Below, piece after piece: positions 41,301 to 60,879 of a stretch of 64,000 nt of DNA. The notes below the pieces were generated by a model. That model was given only the letters and a program-made list of their open reading frames with translations. It was not told the DNA's origin and did not search any database. The position numbers were made by a program, and so were the translations under genes. Each line of letters opens with the position of its first letter. The first letter of the stretch is position 1. Source of the DNA: Patiria miniata (Eukaryota; Echinodermata; Asteroidea; Valvatida; Asterinidae); assembly GCF_015706575.1 (NCBI RefSeq), contig NW_024037067.1:3472884-3536883 (forward strand). The letters run 5' to 3'.

Positions 41301-42396
41301 CGTACGCCACTTGACACCCTGTGTACAAACCCTATGACATGAGACTGGTCTGAAAACTTTAAAGTGTTTTCCAATATTTTCCCTGCTAAATTTCACTTTT
41401 TAGGACATGTTATCCCTCTCTGAATGGTTGATGATTCATTGCAGGGAAAAACTAGTGGCGTACGTATACATGGAATTTTTTCCATGAATGCTATCAATGA
41501 CCCTTGACATCTTGAAATTTGCTCGCATCTTTGAAGGAATACACACGTACTTGCTATACCCAATCCACAATGCAGCGCAATACAGACAACGTTGATATCA
41601 CATGAATGTGTGCTACACTTTACACTCAGTAACAATTCCGAATAAAACATAGCCTACATCATAACTGCAAACTGGATGAACTGATGAATAAAAACAACAT
41701 CTGCAATCATGACAAAATACAAATATAGGGCCTAACTAGTTATATTGAAAATAAAACTATTGCACTGCTAGAAAAAATCTCACACTGACTAATGGCCAGT
41801 CAAGATAAATATTGATCAAACATACATTCAGCTTTGGGGGAAATTTCGAAATCGAAATTAAATCCTACTCTACATTTGAAAATTAAAATGGCAATATCCC
41901 CTCGCAATGTACAAGTCACATTTTGCACAAAATAAACGTAATAAACAAATACAATTGGCATTTGGAAACTAACAAACAGAAACATTACAAAAAATCCAAC
42001 TGCCGAAATTCAACACAACTTGACTCACACAATGTAAACATGGTAAACATAGCAAAAAGCGTGGTTGAGTGAACATCAACTTCTATTCTCCTCTATTCTA
42101 CTCTGCAATCACATGCCCTCTTAAGTTAAGATCAGATTAGTTTGACCAAGATTTGATAGGTCATAAGCCCTAGGCTTCAACCCGACCCAAAATTTCAAGC
42201 TAGATTCCTCCATGATTCAAGCAGATTCAAGAATATGTAAATTGATCCCTCAACATTTGCTCAATCACGACACCGTGTACACGGGCGGAAATTGTAAATT
42301 GTAAATCACAACCGTTCGCTTACCGTGCGGATACTGCTGCTCCGAATCCATACAAGAGTTGGTCATGTCGACCGATCCAGTATCCTCATCCTCCAT
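8397..42396 (-). CDS. Cytohesin-family ARF guanine-nucleotide exchange factor, 13 coding exons
   Basis: Coding exons (- strand, 5' to 3'): 42396-42324, 35679-35606, 33041-32980, 29747-29678, 26318-26200, 25753-25673, 22350-22238, 21751-21603, 18673-18562, 10211-10135, 9645-9574, 9437-9286, 8478-8397. All phases close, giving about 411 aa (vertebrate CYTH1-3: about 398-400). Cytohesins load ARF GTPases with GTP at the plasma membrane and endosomes. Numbered from an upstream ATG at 42411 (five residues longer), domains in order are an N-terminal coiled coil (~30-75), Sec7 (~85-270) with glutamic finger Glu176 in [11 protein letters not shown] and the conserved [10 protein letters not shown] helix, a linker, PH (~282-398), and a basic tail RKKK. 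The PH loop has two glycines (KQGGRY), the form known to prefer PIP3. I prefer ATG 42396: better Kozak context (A at -3, G at +4) and MEDED resembles human MEEDD. The gene is head-to-head with WDR13. Orthology to CYTH1-4 cannot be split; probably pro-orthologous. Confidence 0.96.
8498..8522. repeat. (CAAA)n microsatellite next to the last cytohesin acceptor
   Basis: About five AAAC/CAAA units lie 20-45 bp upstream (in gene sense) of the acceptor of the last coding exon at 8478. On the transcript it reads as a GTTT run and may serve as the polypyrimidine-like tract. Confidence 0.7.
8582..8703. mobile_element. Short hairpin MITE-like element (~122 bp)
   Basis: Left arm 8582-8616 and right arm 8669-8703 are reverse complements over at least 30 bp with few mismatches (core GGCCCCCTTCAATGG against CCATTGAAGGGGGCC). 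Weaker pairing continues inward, so almost the whole unit folds back on itself. It lies in the last cytohesin intron. No coding content and no clear target duplication. Confidence 0.6.
8853..9184. mobile_element. piggyBac-like MITE with TTAA target duplication
   Basis: A 324-bp unit (8857-9180) starts CCCTTAC and ends GTAAGGG, a perfect terminal inverted repeat, and is flanked on both sides by TTAA (8853-8856 and 9181-9184). TTAA duplications and CCY-type termini are the hallmark of piggyBac-superfamily insertions. The interior has GGAGG-rich direct motifs and no transposase, so the copy would be non-autonomous. It sits in the last cytohesin intron, about 100 bp from exon 12. Confidence 0.7.
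9235..9275 (+). repeat. tRNA-like B-box fragment beside cytohesin exon 12
   Basis: Contains GGGTTTGAATCCCG, a near-perfect pol III B box, 10-20 bp from the donor of exon 12. Probably the remains of a tRNA-derived SINE head; no A box or cloverleaf that would make a functional tRNA is visible. Confidence 0.4.
10212..18561. other. Cytohesin intron between the two PH-domain start exons (8.3 kb)
   Basis: No exon, complete gene or RNA gene recognised. It holds dispersed tRNA-like B boxes (about 10907, 12940, 18088, 18237, 18454), short C- or G-rich runs (11226-11256, 13617-13629) and several moderately GC-rich blocks (14250-14420, 16540-16900, 17280-17680) that could be regulatory. In vertebrate cytohesins the matching junction can take a 3-nt microexon that adds a third PH-loop glycine; one cannot be found by eye here. 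Confidence 0.5.
18080..18510 (-). repeat. Cluster of tRNA-derived (SINE-head) fragments
   Basis: Three B-box matches on the - strand lie within 400 bp: about 18088-18098 (GGTTCGAGTCC), 18237-18248 (GGTTCAAATCC) and 18454-18464 (perfect GGTTCGAATCC). None has a clean A box or full cloverleaf, so they look like decayed SINE heads rather than tRNA genes. They end just before the cytohesin exon at 18562. Confidence 0.45.
18674..21602. other. Cytohesin intron with a CpG-rich block
   Basis: The block 19085-19300 is unusually rich in GC and CpG for this window and contains a CTAATTA homeodomain-type core. The rest is AT-rich with G or C runs at about 19350 and 19628. The hairpin at 20287-20322 is listed separately. 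I see no exon. Confidence 0.45.
20287..20322. promoter_or_regulatory. Palindrome carrying two opposed CCAAT boxes
   Basis: CACCAATGG (20287-20295) and CCATTGGTG (20314-20322) are perfect reverse complements. Pairing extends inward with one mismatch to an 8-bp loop. Each arm holds a CCAAT box, the NF-Y motif. A functional role is inference; it lies inside a cytohesin intron. Confidence 0.4.
21883..21924. repeat. Perfect 21-bp tandem duplication
   Basis: Two adjacent identical copies of a 21-bp unit beginning actgttttgtg, in the cytohesin intron between exons 7 and 8. Confidence 0.85.
22351..25672. other. Cytohesin intron inside the Sec7 region
   Basis: AT-rich sequence with many GTACAT/ATGTAC palindromes (about 23450-23475 and 24285-24315). 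No exon or RNA gene seen. Confidence 0.5.
25855..26045 (+). mobile_element. Diverged tRNA-derived SINE
   Basis: Shares head and body with the SINE at 6838-7110, on the opposite strand: B box GGTTCAAATCC at 25902-25912, then TTGTGTTCTTGGGTAAGCC, and a 'cacccagga' segment further on. It lies in the 446-bp cytohesin intron between exons 5 and 6, so it forms nearly half of that intron. Confidence 0.65.
26319..29677. other. Cytohesin intron before the Sec7 core
   Basis: No exon seen. Blocks 27100-27380 and 28990-29290 are GC- and CpG-richer than their surroundings; the second holds an 'atcaaag' TCF-type motif. They could be enhancers, but nothing in the sequence alone proves it. A GTACAT palindrome run lies at 28055-28090. 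Confidence 0.4.
29748..32979. other. Cytohesin intron holding the IRF-like palindrome
   Basis: AT-rich. The 39-bp palindrome at 30480-30518 is listed separately. GTACAT-type palindromes occur at about 29985-30002. No exon recognised; short ORFs here lack splice context and family resemblance. Confidence 0.5.
30480..30518. promoter_or_regulatory. Perfect 15-bp palindrome of IRF-type sites
   Basis: GAGAAAGTGAAAGTC (30480-30494) and its exact reverse complement (30504-30518) flank a 9-bp spacer. Each arm contains GAAAGTGAAAGT, which fits the interferon-regulatory-factor consensus GAAASYGAAASY. It could be a regulatory site or a structured RNA element; function is inferred. Confidence 0.45.
33042..35605. 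other. Cytohesin intron containing a TIR element
   Basis: Apart from the element at 34313-34622, this intron shows no exon or RNA gene; sequence is AT-rich with scattered GTACAT palindromes. Confidence 0.5.
34313..34622. mobile_element. Non-autonomous TIR element with internal TGCAAC repeats
   Basis: The 310-bp unit has 17-bp terminal inverted repeats with one mismatch: it starts CCCTGCCAAATGCAACA and ends TGTTGCATTTAGCAGGG. The interior repeats the terminal motif CTAAATGCAAC several times, each followed by a second 'atgcaac' 6-9 bp on. Twice it forms a small hairpin GCAACAG/CTGTTGC. No coding capacity. No obvious target duplication, so the superfamily is uncertain. The 'ttagggtt' just right of the end is too short to be telomeric. 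Confidence 0.6.
35680..42323. other. Cytohesin first coding intron (6.6 kb)
   Basis: No confirmed exon. A 21-bp-scale tandem duplication ('ccttatctacactgta' twice) lies at about 40286-40321. GTACAT palindromes cluster at 39710-39740 and 39975-39995. An open 89-codon frame on the - strand at 35725-35994 ends only 46 bp before exon 2 but has no good donor. An AGAGGGCAC motif lies at 40963-40972. Confidence 0.45.
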
Positions 42397-42850
42397 AATG
42401 CCGACGATCATGAGATCTTGCCTTGGTGGAATAGAGAAATTCAATTGGAAAAGGAGAGATCTAACTTTCTAAGTACTGCGTAGAACGATGTCAACCCGGC
42501 CCGGAAGAACGATGAATTCCCCCCACGCACACAGCAGAGCGCCGCGCTGTTGATGAATGTGTCATCAACGGCAATCTGGCATCCACCGACAATACATGCG
42601 GAAGTCGCCGGAAATGTATACGGGGGCCAGACTAATTGATTTCGCTGCCTCGTACAACCTCTATCTCAAGTGAATGCAAAAGTGATGCAAATTCACCAGC
42701 ACCCTGAATAAGAGGTAGAGTTGGGAGTTTTTATTCGCCCAATCAGGCTACCTTATTTATTTTATGCGCACTTCTGATAGTACGATTTCCTGAAGCGCCT
42801 CATTGGGCTATTGAAAGCGCATGAATCATTTGTCAACAAATTAGCTCGAG
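42397..42850. promoter_or_regulatory. Bidirectional promoter of cytohesin (-) and WDR13 (+)
   Basis: The two start codons face away from each other across 454 bp, so both promoters and 5' UTRs must fit here unless noncoding exons lie elsewhere. The segment is CpG-rich near the cytohesin side. It holds three ETS-type cores (42501-42507 CCGGAAG, 42598-42605 GCGGAAGT, 42608-42615 CCGGAAAT) and two CCAAT boxes on opposite strands (42739-42743 and 42802-42806). A small palindrome GTTGATG/CATCAAC spans 42549-42569. ETS plus CCAAT is usual for head-to-head housekeeping promoters. Confidence 0.65.
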
Positions 42851-54113
<11,263 letters not shown>

Positions 54114-55362
54114 CAGAAGACGTCTTAAAAAAGAGACATGAAGTACAAAGAACTCCATCATCATTAATTAGGTCCACTGTGTAAGAAAGGTTAATATTCT
54201 TGTATATATTTGTTTATAATTTATTTTGTATATTGTGTATTCAACCAAATGAATATTATATCATTGCAGGTCACAGAAATTTAGATTCAGTGACATAAAA
54301 TTGGAGGAATGCATTTATAATATATAACCCAGTGTACAAGAAATTTCACAGTATAAAGTTTGCTTTGAAGATGCCACTTTCCCGACTTCTATCCTGCACA
54401 CATTATCCTTCAGGTTTTCACCTACAAGTTCAGAATCAATGGGTTGGGGTGGGGGGGGGGCCAACGGGGCCATTCCCCCTTCCCCCCCCCCAAAAAAAAC
54501 CGAACCAATTATTATTTTTTTTAAGTGACGTCACAATAAAGGCAGGCACTGCGTACACCACTATCTTTTCCTCGAAACAAGTGGGTTGAAGTGGTCAGAA
54601 ATTGCCTCAGATCGCACCACATTTCCAGATCCAAACACTTTCAGGGCCCTTAAGCAGGCCCCTAATGTACCTAATGTAATTTTTTGGACCCACTTTTGGG
54701 GGGACAAAAATTGTTTTGGCCTCCTCTCTCCCCCCCCCCCCCCCTAATCCCCCCCCCCCTCCCCCGAATGCCAAAATGATTCCTAAAATAGAAAGTTATT
54801 GATCAAAAATGTTGCAGATGTAAATATTTTTTCCCAACAATATGTGGTCAAATCTTGCTGCCTGCTGTATTCTGAAAAGCTCCTATTAACTACTCATTAC
54901 TGTATTAAAGGTAGGCCTACCATATTGGGTGTGGGTTTTTTTAGGGGGGGGGGGCAAGTATAAAATGTACATGTTCATTAACTTATTTGATTTTTTCAGT
55001 GGTCTGTTTTCTCGTCACTTTTTTGTCTTTCCATAAACTATATTATGACAGTTTCTATTTAATTATCTGATCAGAGAAAAAGGGGGAAATGTTATGTTTG
55101 ATAGTTCACGTTATTACACCTCATAAATGTTGTTTCTCTGTATGATGGGGAAAAGCATATATTTTATGTCTTGATAAAATTGGAATATTTAGCTATGTTG
55201 TGTAGGCTGTTGTTTCAAGAATAAGTGTATAAAATCAAGAACAAATAACTGATTAATGTCAGCTCCTGTTTACATCGGCCGTCTCTTTTCAAAAGTGAAT
55301 GTTTTTCCAAGTTTTCTAAATGAAATTGTATTACTTTTTGCAAAAAATAGATCCTAATATTT
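54114..55362. other. WDR13 3' UTR and WDR13-NFKBIL1 spacer
   Basis: Begins with the WDR13 3' UTR; no canonical AATAAA is obvious soon after the stop, and ATTAAA near 54904 is a candidate. G/C homopolymer runs occur at 54445-54495, 54730-54775 and about 54945. I looked for ankyrin-repeat exons belonging to the next gene and saw none. Confidence 0.5.
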
Positions 55363-55653
55363 AGCGCCCTCTATTGGCAAAACGAACAGCGCCCTCTACG
55401 AGCCTATAGACAGCTTTTTAATAATCCAATAAATAGCGCCCTCTGTTGACAAAATGAACAGCGCCCTCTAGTGAACACTAAAGAAGGATTTTTTATCCAC
55501 TAAAAAGAATAGCGCCCTCTACCGACTTAATTTTACCAACGCTCACACCAACTCGCCCCAGCATTTCGCCCCATACCAACTCGCCCCACCTTTTTCGCCC
55601 CCGTCCAAATGGGTCAATAGAGGGCGCTGTTTACTTGATCAACAGAGGGCGCC
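55363..55653. promoter_or_regulatory. Homotypic cluster of seven CTCF-core-like motifs
   Basis: AGCGCCCTCT occurs five times (55363-55372, 55388-55397, 55435-55444, 55460-55469, 55511-55520), followed by two copies in the opposite orientation (AGAGGGCGCT 55619-55628, AGAGGGCGCC 55644-55653). Read as YAGAGGGCGC this fits the core of the bilaterian CTCF motif (SYAGRKGGCRS). The flanks between copies are similar only in part ('aaaaYgaacagcgccc'). The cluster ends about 50 bp before the proposed first exon of the NFKBIL1-like gene. Binding is not shown. Confidence 0.5.
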
Positions 55654-55699
55654 ATTTACCGCGAAGTATAAACAGAAGAATGTGAAGTGTGATGATACG

Positions 55700-57573
55700 A
55701 TGAAAACTGACAGGTAAATCTTTAGCAAATAAACACTTAAAAGGGAACAATAATTATTGATTCGTGAATCGCGAGTGTTTTAACGGATTGTGTTTGGGAA
55801 TGTTTATGATGAAATAAGGTTGGAGACGAAAACATTGGAGGGGTAGTATTACTATTTTCACTCATCTGTTGCTGTGTTCATTTTGCACACGACGTTTGCG
55901 GCGTACCTAAAAGGGGGGATTAATTTTCTATCGTTTTAAAGAGGGTGAGTGTGCATCTAAAGCATAAAATTGCAAACAAAGTCTATATGTGAAAATAAAG
56001 GAAAGAATGTTGCAACCTGACGCTACTTCAGCGACTGTGTACAAAGTCTATGGAGCGTCAAGAAAATTTTCTTTCCAAAATAAAAACTTGACAAAGTTCT
56101 ACAATTTTACATGTTCCGAATCCAAGTGTGGCCTTTATTTACGGAGGTAGACCAGTAAATTTGGCCCCATTTATGAGGCTATGTCCAAGTCATTTATTCT
56201 CACTTTGGGCATCCTTGGCTGTTTTGACTCAGTTAATTTCATATGGGCCTAAGGGGATTTAATCATTTAACATGATTGACACTACTCTCTGAGAACCCTT
56301 GAAGAAGCCAAGGGTATCTTAGGGCTACTAGTCAAGTAAAAAAAAGAAATGAATTCATCAAGTTTTAGTGCTTCATGTAAGCCCAGATGAATTTTTGTAA
56401 AACGTGACGATTATGTGGAAATTCTGTGCATTGAATAAACCTCAGTGAATATTTGCCACCTTCTTTTCTTTCTTCTTTTCAAAACAACGATTGAGGAGAG
56501 AATATGAGGAGAAAGCAGCTGACGAGGCGAGACAGAGGGAGGAGGCAGAATGGCAGTCCAGATTGCAGGATGAGTGGGCAGCAGACATGGCTGGGATGTC
56601 CGACCACGCCCTGTGGGATGACACAGGTAGGCTAAGCAATTTTACTGATGCTAGCGTTGGGAAACAGGGTAAAGCAATCATATTTCATTTTCCATAAGTG
56701 CAACTGAGTAAGCATTTAAAAAATAAAAATAAATAAGGAGTTGATGGAGTTTTTGTTCAAATAAAGTTTGTATAAAGAGAATATAAGGAGCTTGTCATGA
56801 AGTGTAAATATCTTCTTTGGCTGGTAATCGAACCAAGACCCTTCTGCCTAGTAGTGCAGATGCCTTAGGAACTGAGCATCAAACTTTCCTTGGTTGTTAA
56901 ATAAAGTCTCGCTGTAACATTTGATGTTTGGAATGCCTCGGATATGTTGCAGATATTTGTATTTTCACAAATTGTCTTTTGTGATGTAATTTGTTCAGGT
57001 TACACTGGGTTAAATCAGGAGTCATTCGATGACTGGGCGACCAGAATAGCAGCAGAGCAGAGACAGAAACAGCAGCAGCGATACCAGGGGCATCAGCCAT
57101 CACGTAGCAGTCACAGCAGAGAGGATGCCCAAGACAGAGAACGGAGGCAAGAGGAGAAACGCAACTTCCAAAGGAAACTGGAAGAAGAGCACGCGAGGTA
57201 TCAGAGGAGACACTCAGAACGACTCCGGCAGAAACTCCTGAGGCAGAAGGCTGAGCATCTACAGCGATGTGCCGAGGTGTTCAGTGCAGAGAGTCAGGAG
57301 TTGAGTCAGCTGGGATTGGAGGATGTGCCCTGGCCGGGTCACCATGGCAACCCGGACAAGATGATCCAGGTGCTGACATGTGACATTAACCGTGAGGATG
57401 CTGCAGAGCTGAGGAGGTTTGTACGCTCCCAGCAGCTGCTGTGGCATCCGGACAAATTCCTGCAGAAATTTGGCAGCAGGCTGGTGGAGAGAGACAGGGA
57501 TAAGATCATGGAGAGGGTCACCCAGCTATCACAGGCACTCAACCAGTTAGGAGAGGAGGAGAAATCGGATTGA
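55700..57573 (+). CDS. NFKBIL1-like protein with J-domain-like C-terminus; ankyrin region not found
   Basis: Firm exons are 56496-56626 and 56999-57573. A candidate first exon 55700-55713 (MKTDR, then GTAAAT) has the right phase and would give 239 aa, against about 381 in human NFKBIL1. The C-terminal 80 residues match that family closely: LEDVPWP, then LRRFVRSQQLLWHPDKFLQKF (a J-domain-like HPD helix pair) and TQLSQALNQ. Upstream, EEAEWQSRLQDEW and the ESFDDWATRIAAEQ segment also align, followed by a long Arg/Glu/Gln-rich stretch. The vertebrate protein has ankyrin repeats before this part; none is visible between WDR13 and here. The acceptor before 56496 (pyrimidine tract, then GATTGAG) is mediocre but is essentially the only one open in frame. 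NFKBIL1 is a nuclear protein linked to mRNA processing and NF-kB control. Family assignment is strong, 5' end weak. AATAAA at 58329-58334 is a likely poly(A) signal. Confidence 0.75.
56818..56880 (-). repeat. tRNA-derived SINE head in the NFKBIL1-like intron
   Basis: On the - strand: GCTCAGTTCCTAAGGC (A-box-like), then about 30 bp on GGTTCGATTACC (B-box-like), together the size of a tRNA. Arms pair poorly, so this is a tRNA-derived repeat, not a tRNA gene. Confidence 0.5.
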
Positions 57574-58640
57574 TCCCGCCTTGAATCAAACCGTGTGCAA
57601 TTCAGACTGTAGTACCTCTCTACCAGTGCAATCAATGTGGTTTGGGCCAGGGACTGAGACCTTGTCTTGATCCCTAGCTTCTGCTTTTGATACTTGCTCC
57701 AGGATTTCAGGTGCCTATTTTTGGACATTAAGGCGCCATTTTCTCTTGAACATCAGATTGAGCCCAGTTTGTGATGTTTCACGGCTTGAAACATCAACCC
57801 CTTTAAAGAGACTTTTGATACACTCTCAGAGGAATGGATTGACTGGTTGCATTGTAAGACTTTCTTGGTGAACATAGCTTTTGTTAATTCTTTGCTGCAC
57901 AAATAGGCCCAATTTTGAAAGAAGGACTTGTCAGCCGTTTTGAGATACGGTGGACACAATTTGAGAGCGCTATTTGGAGCCTGTGAGTTTGGGTAAAGGT
58001 TAATGAGTTTACTCCCTCAGAATAGCGCCCTCATAATCTCAAGAAGGCTAACTGTAGTCAATAATATTGTACAAAAGACTCCGATGGAAAAAAACTGCAT
58101 ACTTCTCCAAGATACCTTCACTAAATCAAAGCCAGAATTTAAGTTTAAACATCCACCCCTTTGTTTCCAGATGCACAAATATTCACTCCTTTGTGACATT
58201 TTTATCAGAAAATTGATCTATAACAGTTTTATGCAAAAGAAAATATGCAAGTTGATTCAAAAGTCATCTAATGCCGTCAGTGCTCCATTGTTTGAATTAC
58301 ACTAACATTGTAGATAAATTATGAAAAGAATAAATGTCTGATAAAAATGCATTGTAATGGAACGTTCTTTGTGTCATTTTCACTTTGTTGGTTCGTCTCC
58401 AGTTTAATATGATATTTGTGAATGTAGCATATCCATTTCAAATTATTATGAGCATTAAAAATGAAATAAAAACAGTTTGGGAAGTGGTTGTAGCTCTGTA
58501 CTTGATGAAGCCACATGGACAATTTTTTTTTCAGTTGTGCACAAATGTAGGCACTTTTTTACTACATAAATAATGGGGGTTTTTTCAAAAGCAGCCACGA
58601 GCTGTCGTTTCTAAAAGACTACTCCTTTATTTTTAAGAAA
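57574..58640. other. 3' UTR of the NFKBIL1-like gene and spacer
   Basis: Probable 3' UTR to about 58350 (AATAAA at 58329-58334; a second at about 58465). A further 'agcgccctca' motif lies at 58024-58033. No other gene seen. Confidence 0.5.
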
Positions 58641-58650
58641 ACAACTCCAT

Positions 58651-59110
58651 CGCCCCCAGCGGTACGCGCAGTAATATTTACCGCTAGGGGCGACAAGAAA
58701 GGTCGCCCCTAGCGGAAGTTCCTCTGGGGGCGACAATAACGGTCGCCCCCAGCCGTACGCGCGTTAAGATATACCGCTATGGGCGACAATATCGGTCGCC
58801 CCCAGCGGTATATCGCTAGAGGCGACAATAATGGTCGCCCCCATCGCGCGTTAATATATACCGCTAGGGGCGACAAGAAAGGTCGCCCCTAGCGGAATTT
58901 CCTCTGGGGGCGACAATAACGGTCGCCCCCAGCCGTACAAGCGTTAATATAAACCGCTAGGGGCGACAATAATGGTCGCCCCCAGCGGTACGCGCGTTAA
59001 TATATACCGCTAGAGGCGACAAAGGGCGCCCCCAGCGGTACAAGCGTTATACCGCTAGGGGCGACAATAGTGGTCGCCCCCAGCGGGCCGCGGTACGCGC
59101 GTTAATATAT
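58651..59110. repeat. Array of nine short GC-rich hairpins with 180-bp higher-order period
   Basis: Hairpins at 58681-58715, 58724-58752, 58771-58811, 58814-58846, 58861-58895, 58904-58932, 58953-58989, 59006-59039 and 59051-59086. The type unit is CCGCTAGGGGCGAC, a 7-nt loop, then GTCGCCCCTAGCGG: 14 perfect pairs. Loops are 7 nt (8 in one unit) and mostly start AA. Linkers carry CGCGCGTTAATATATA. Hairpins 1-2 recur as 5-6 exactly 180 bp later. Arm differences such as CTAGGGGC against GCCCCCAG give G.U pairs in RNA read from the - strand. A lone right half-arm at 58650-58662 opens the array. No coding potential. Confidence 0.85.
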
Positions 59111-59356
59111 ACAGCGCCACCATCGATACAAACGGGTAAAACGTTAGTTTGCTTCGAAATCTAAATATTCATTTTTTCAAATTGGTGCTGAAAAGGCCAA
59201 GCCCTGGGACTGCAAAAGCTGAATGAAATGGCGTCTCCAGCTAATACCACACACCAGGTGCTTCTTACGCCGGGTACTAGGCTTGTTTACAGGCGTTTTG
59301 CCTGTCTCCTTGCGAAGCGCACGTGCATAGACTAAGCTAACAAAATAAGAACTCCG

Positions 59357-60762
59357 GTTCGACGGATGCAAGGGAGTCTATTTTCTTTGTTAATTTTCTT
59401 TGTTGAATCTGGCGTTAACAATAAAATGTTTCCATTGAGGCGAAAGGATTAAACGCCGCTATCTTTTTCCACGCTTGAGTGCATCTGAATGGGTGTTTTT
59501 CAAGCGGAAAATCACGAAATACAGCTCTTATACAGCATTTTAACACACAAAATGATACTTTTTGCAGAGGAAATTGAATACTGAACAAAACTGTATTTTC
59601 AGAATGTAAAAATTCGCCGTATTAAGGAAATCGATGTCGAATTTTTTGGTTGTGCCAAGCAAAAACTTTCCGATCTCCAACGTAGGTGGCGCTATATATA
59701 TTTCATCGACAGTGCAGTCACTGAGCCAAACAAGTTATACACCCACAAATTAGTTGAGGAGGGACACTGTCTTTTTTATGGAGGGGGAGGGGGGGGGAGG
59801 GGGAAGGGGTTAGACACCAGATATAATACAGACATCAATTCATAAATTATTTGTTTCTGAAGCAACCATGACCCCATATTGATCAAGAGTCTCACTAGTT
59901 ATTCAGGATCTACAATATTCTGAATTGGTAATGAGGCCGCGTTTTTTCAAACACCTCTATGATGCACGTGTAGTATAATATGCACGAATACTGCAGTTGC
60001 TTCATAAATAGGCTACATAATTGAATGCACTTAATTTCTATTTTATATATATCCCCCTCATACCCACCCACCCCCCCCCCCTCCGTCCAAACAAAATACA
60101 GTTTTGTAACCCCCCCCCCCCCTCCCACTTATCAACTCCGCCATACCGTGATCACGGCCGGGTCGCCGGTCCCAAGCCAACCCACATGTTCCCCTACGCG
60201 CGCACAAAACTGATAAAATAACTATCAATAATAATAGTGTTACATTAATTCTCAAACAATATTTCTGTAATGCCAATAGGTCTGTCACGGTACTCTCAAT
60301 ACGTCTGTACCCTTCCCCCCTTCCCCCCAAAGAACCCGCCGACCCCGCCCCTTCCCGAGGTAAAAGTATGCTGTGGCAATTGCCAGTTTGATTTTCTCTG
60401 ACACACGTGTGAATGAAAAATGTTTAGCGCCACCTACGTTGGAAAGTGGAAAGGTTTTGCTTGGAGCTCCAAAAAAATTCGACATCGATTTCCTTAATAC
60501 GGCGAATTTTTACATTTTGAAACTACAGGTTTATTCAGTATGTAATTTCCTCTGCAAAAAGTATCGTTTTGTGGATTAAAATGCTGTATAAGAGCTGTAT
60601 TTCGTGATTTTCCGCTTGAAAAACACCCATTCAGATGCACTCAAGCGTGGAAAAAGATAGCGGCGTTTAATCCTTTCGCCTCAATGGAAACATTTTATTG
60701 TTAACGCAAGATTCAACAAAGGAAATTAACAAAGAAAATAGACTCCCTTGCATCCGTTGAAC
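59357..60762. mobile_element. Long inverted repeat (338-bp arms) around a 730-bp spacer
   Basis: Left arm 59357-59694 and right arm 60425-60762 are reverse complements, about 94% identical by eye, with stretches of over 100 bp unchanged. Inner ends share GTGGCGCTA. The spacer holds G runs (59780-59810) and C runs (60068-60122, 60310-60330) but no convincing gene. Structure suggests a foldback or long-TIR DNA transposon, or a local inverted duplication. No clear target-site duplication. - strand ORFs at 59177-59371 and 60713-60907 overlap its outer edges and are not supported as genes. Confidence 0.85.
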
Positions 60763-60879
60763 CAGGATTTATTGGTTCTGTAATAGACAGGATAAGGTGT
60801 ACGAGCAGTGCATTTGTAGATAAAACGCCATAGAAAAGACTAGCCGGCTGCAGCGGAACAGCGTTGTTGGGTGACGCCA

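Noticed and set aside
58651..59110. Hairpin array as a row of terminators or tRNA-like genes
   Set aside because: No pol III A/B boxes, no T-run terminators and no adjoining bacterial-type genes; the context is an animal nuclear genome.
59177..59371. - strand 64-codon frame as a possible transposase remnant
   Set aside because: No recognisable catalytic motif or family match; too short to support.
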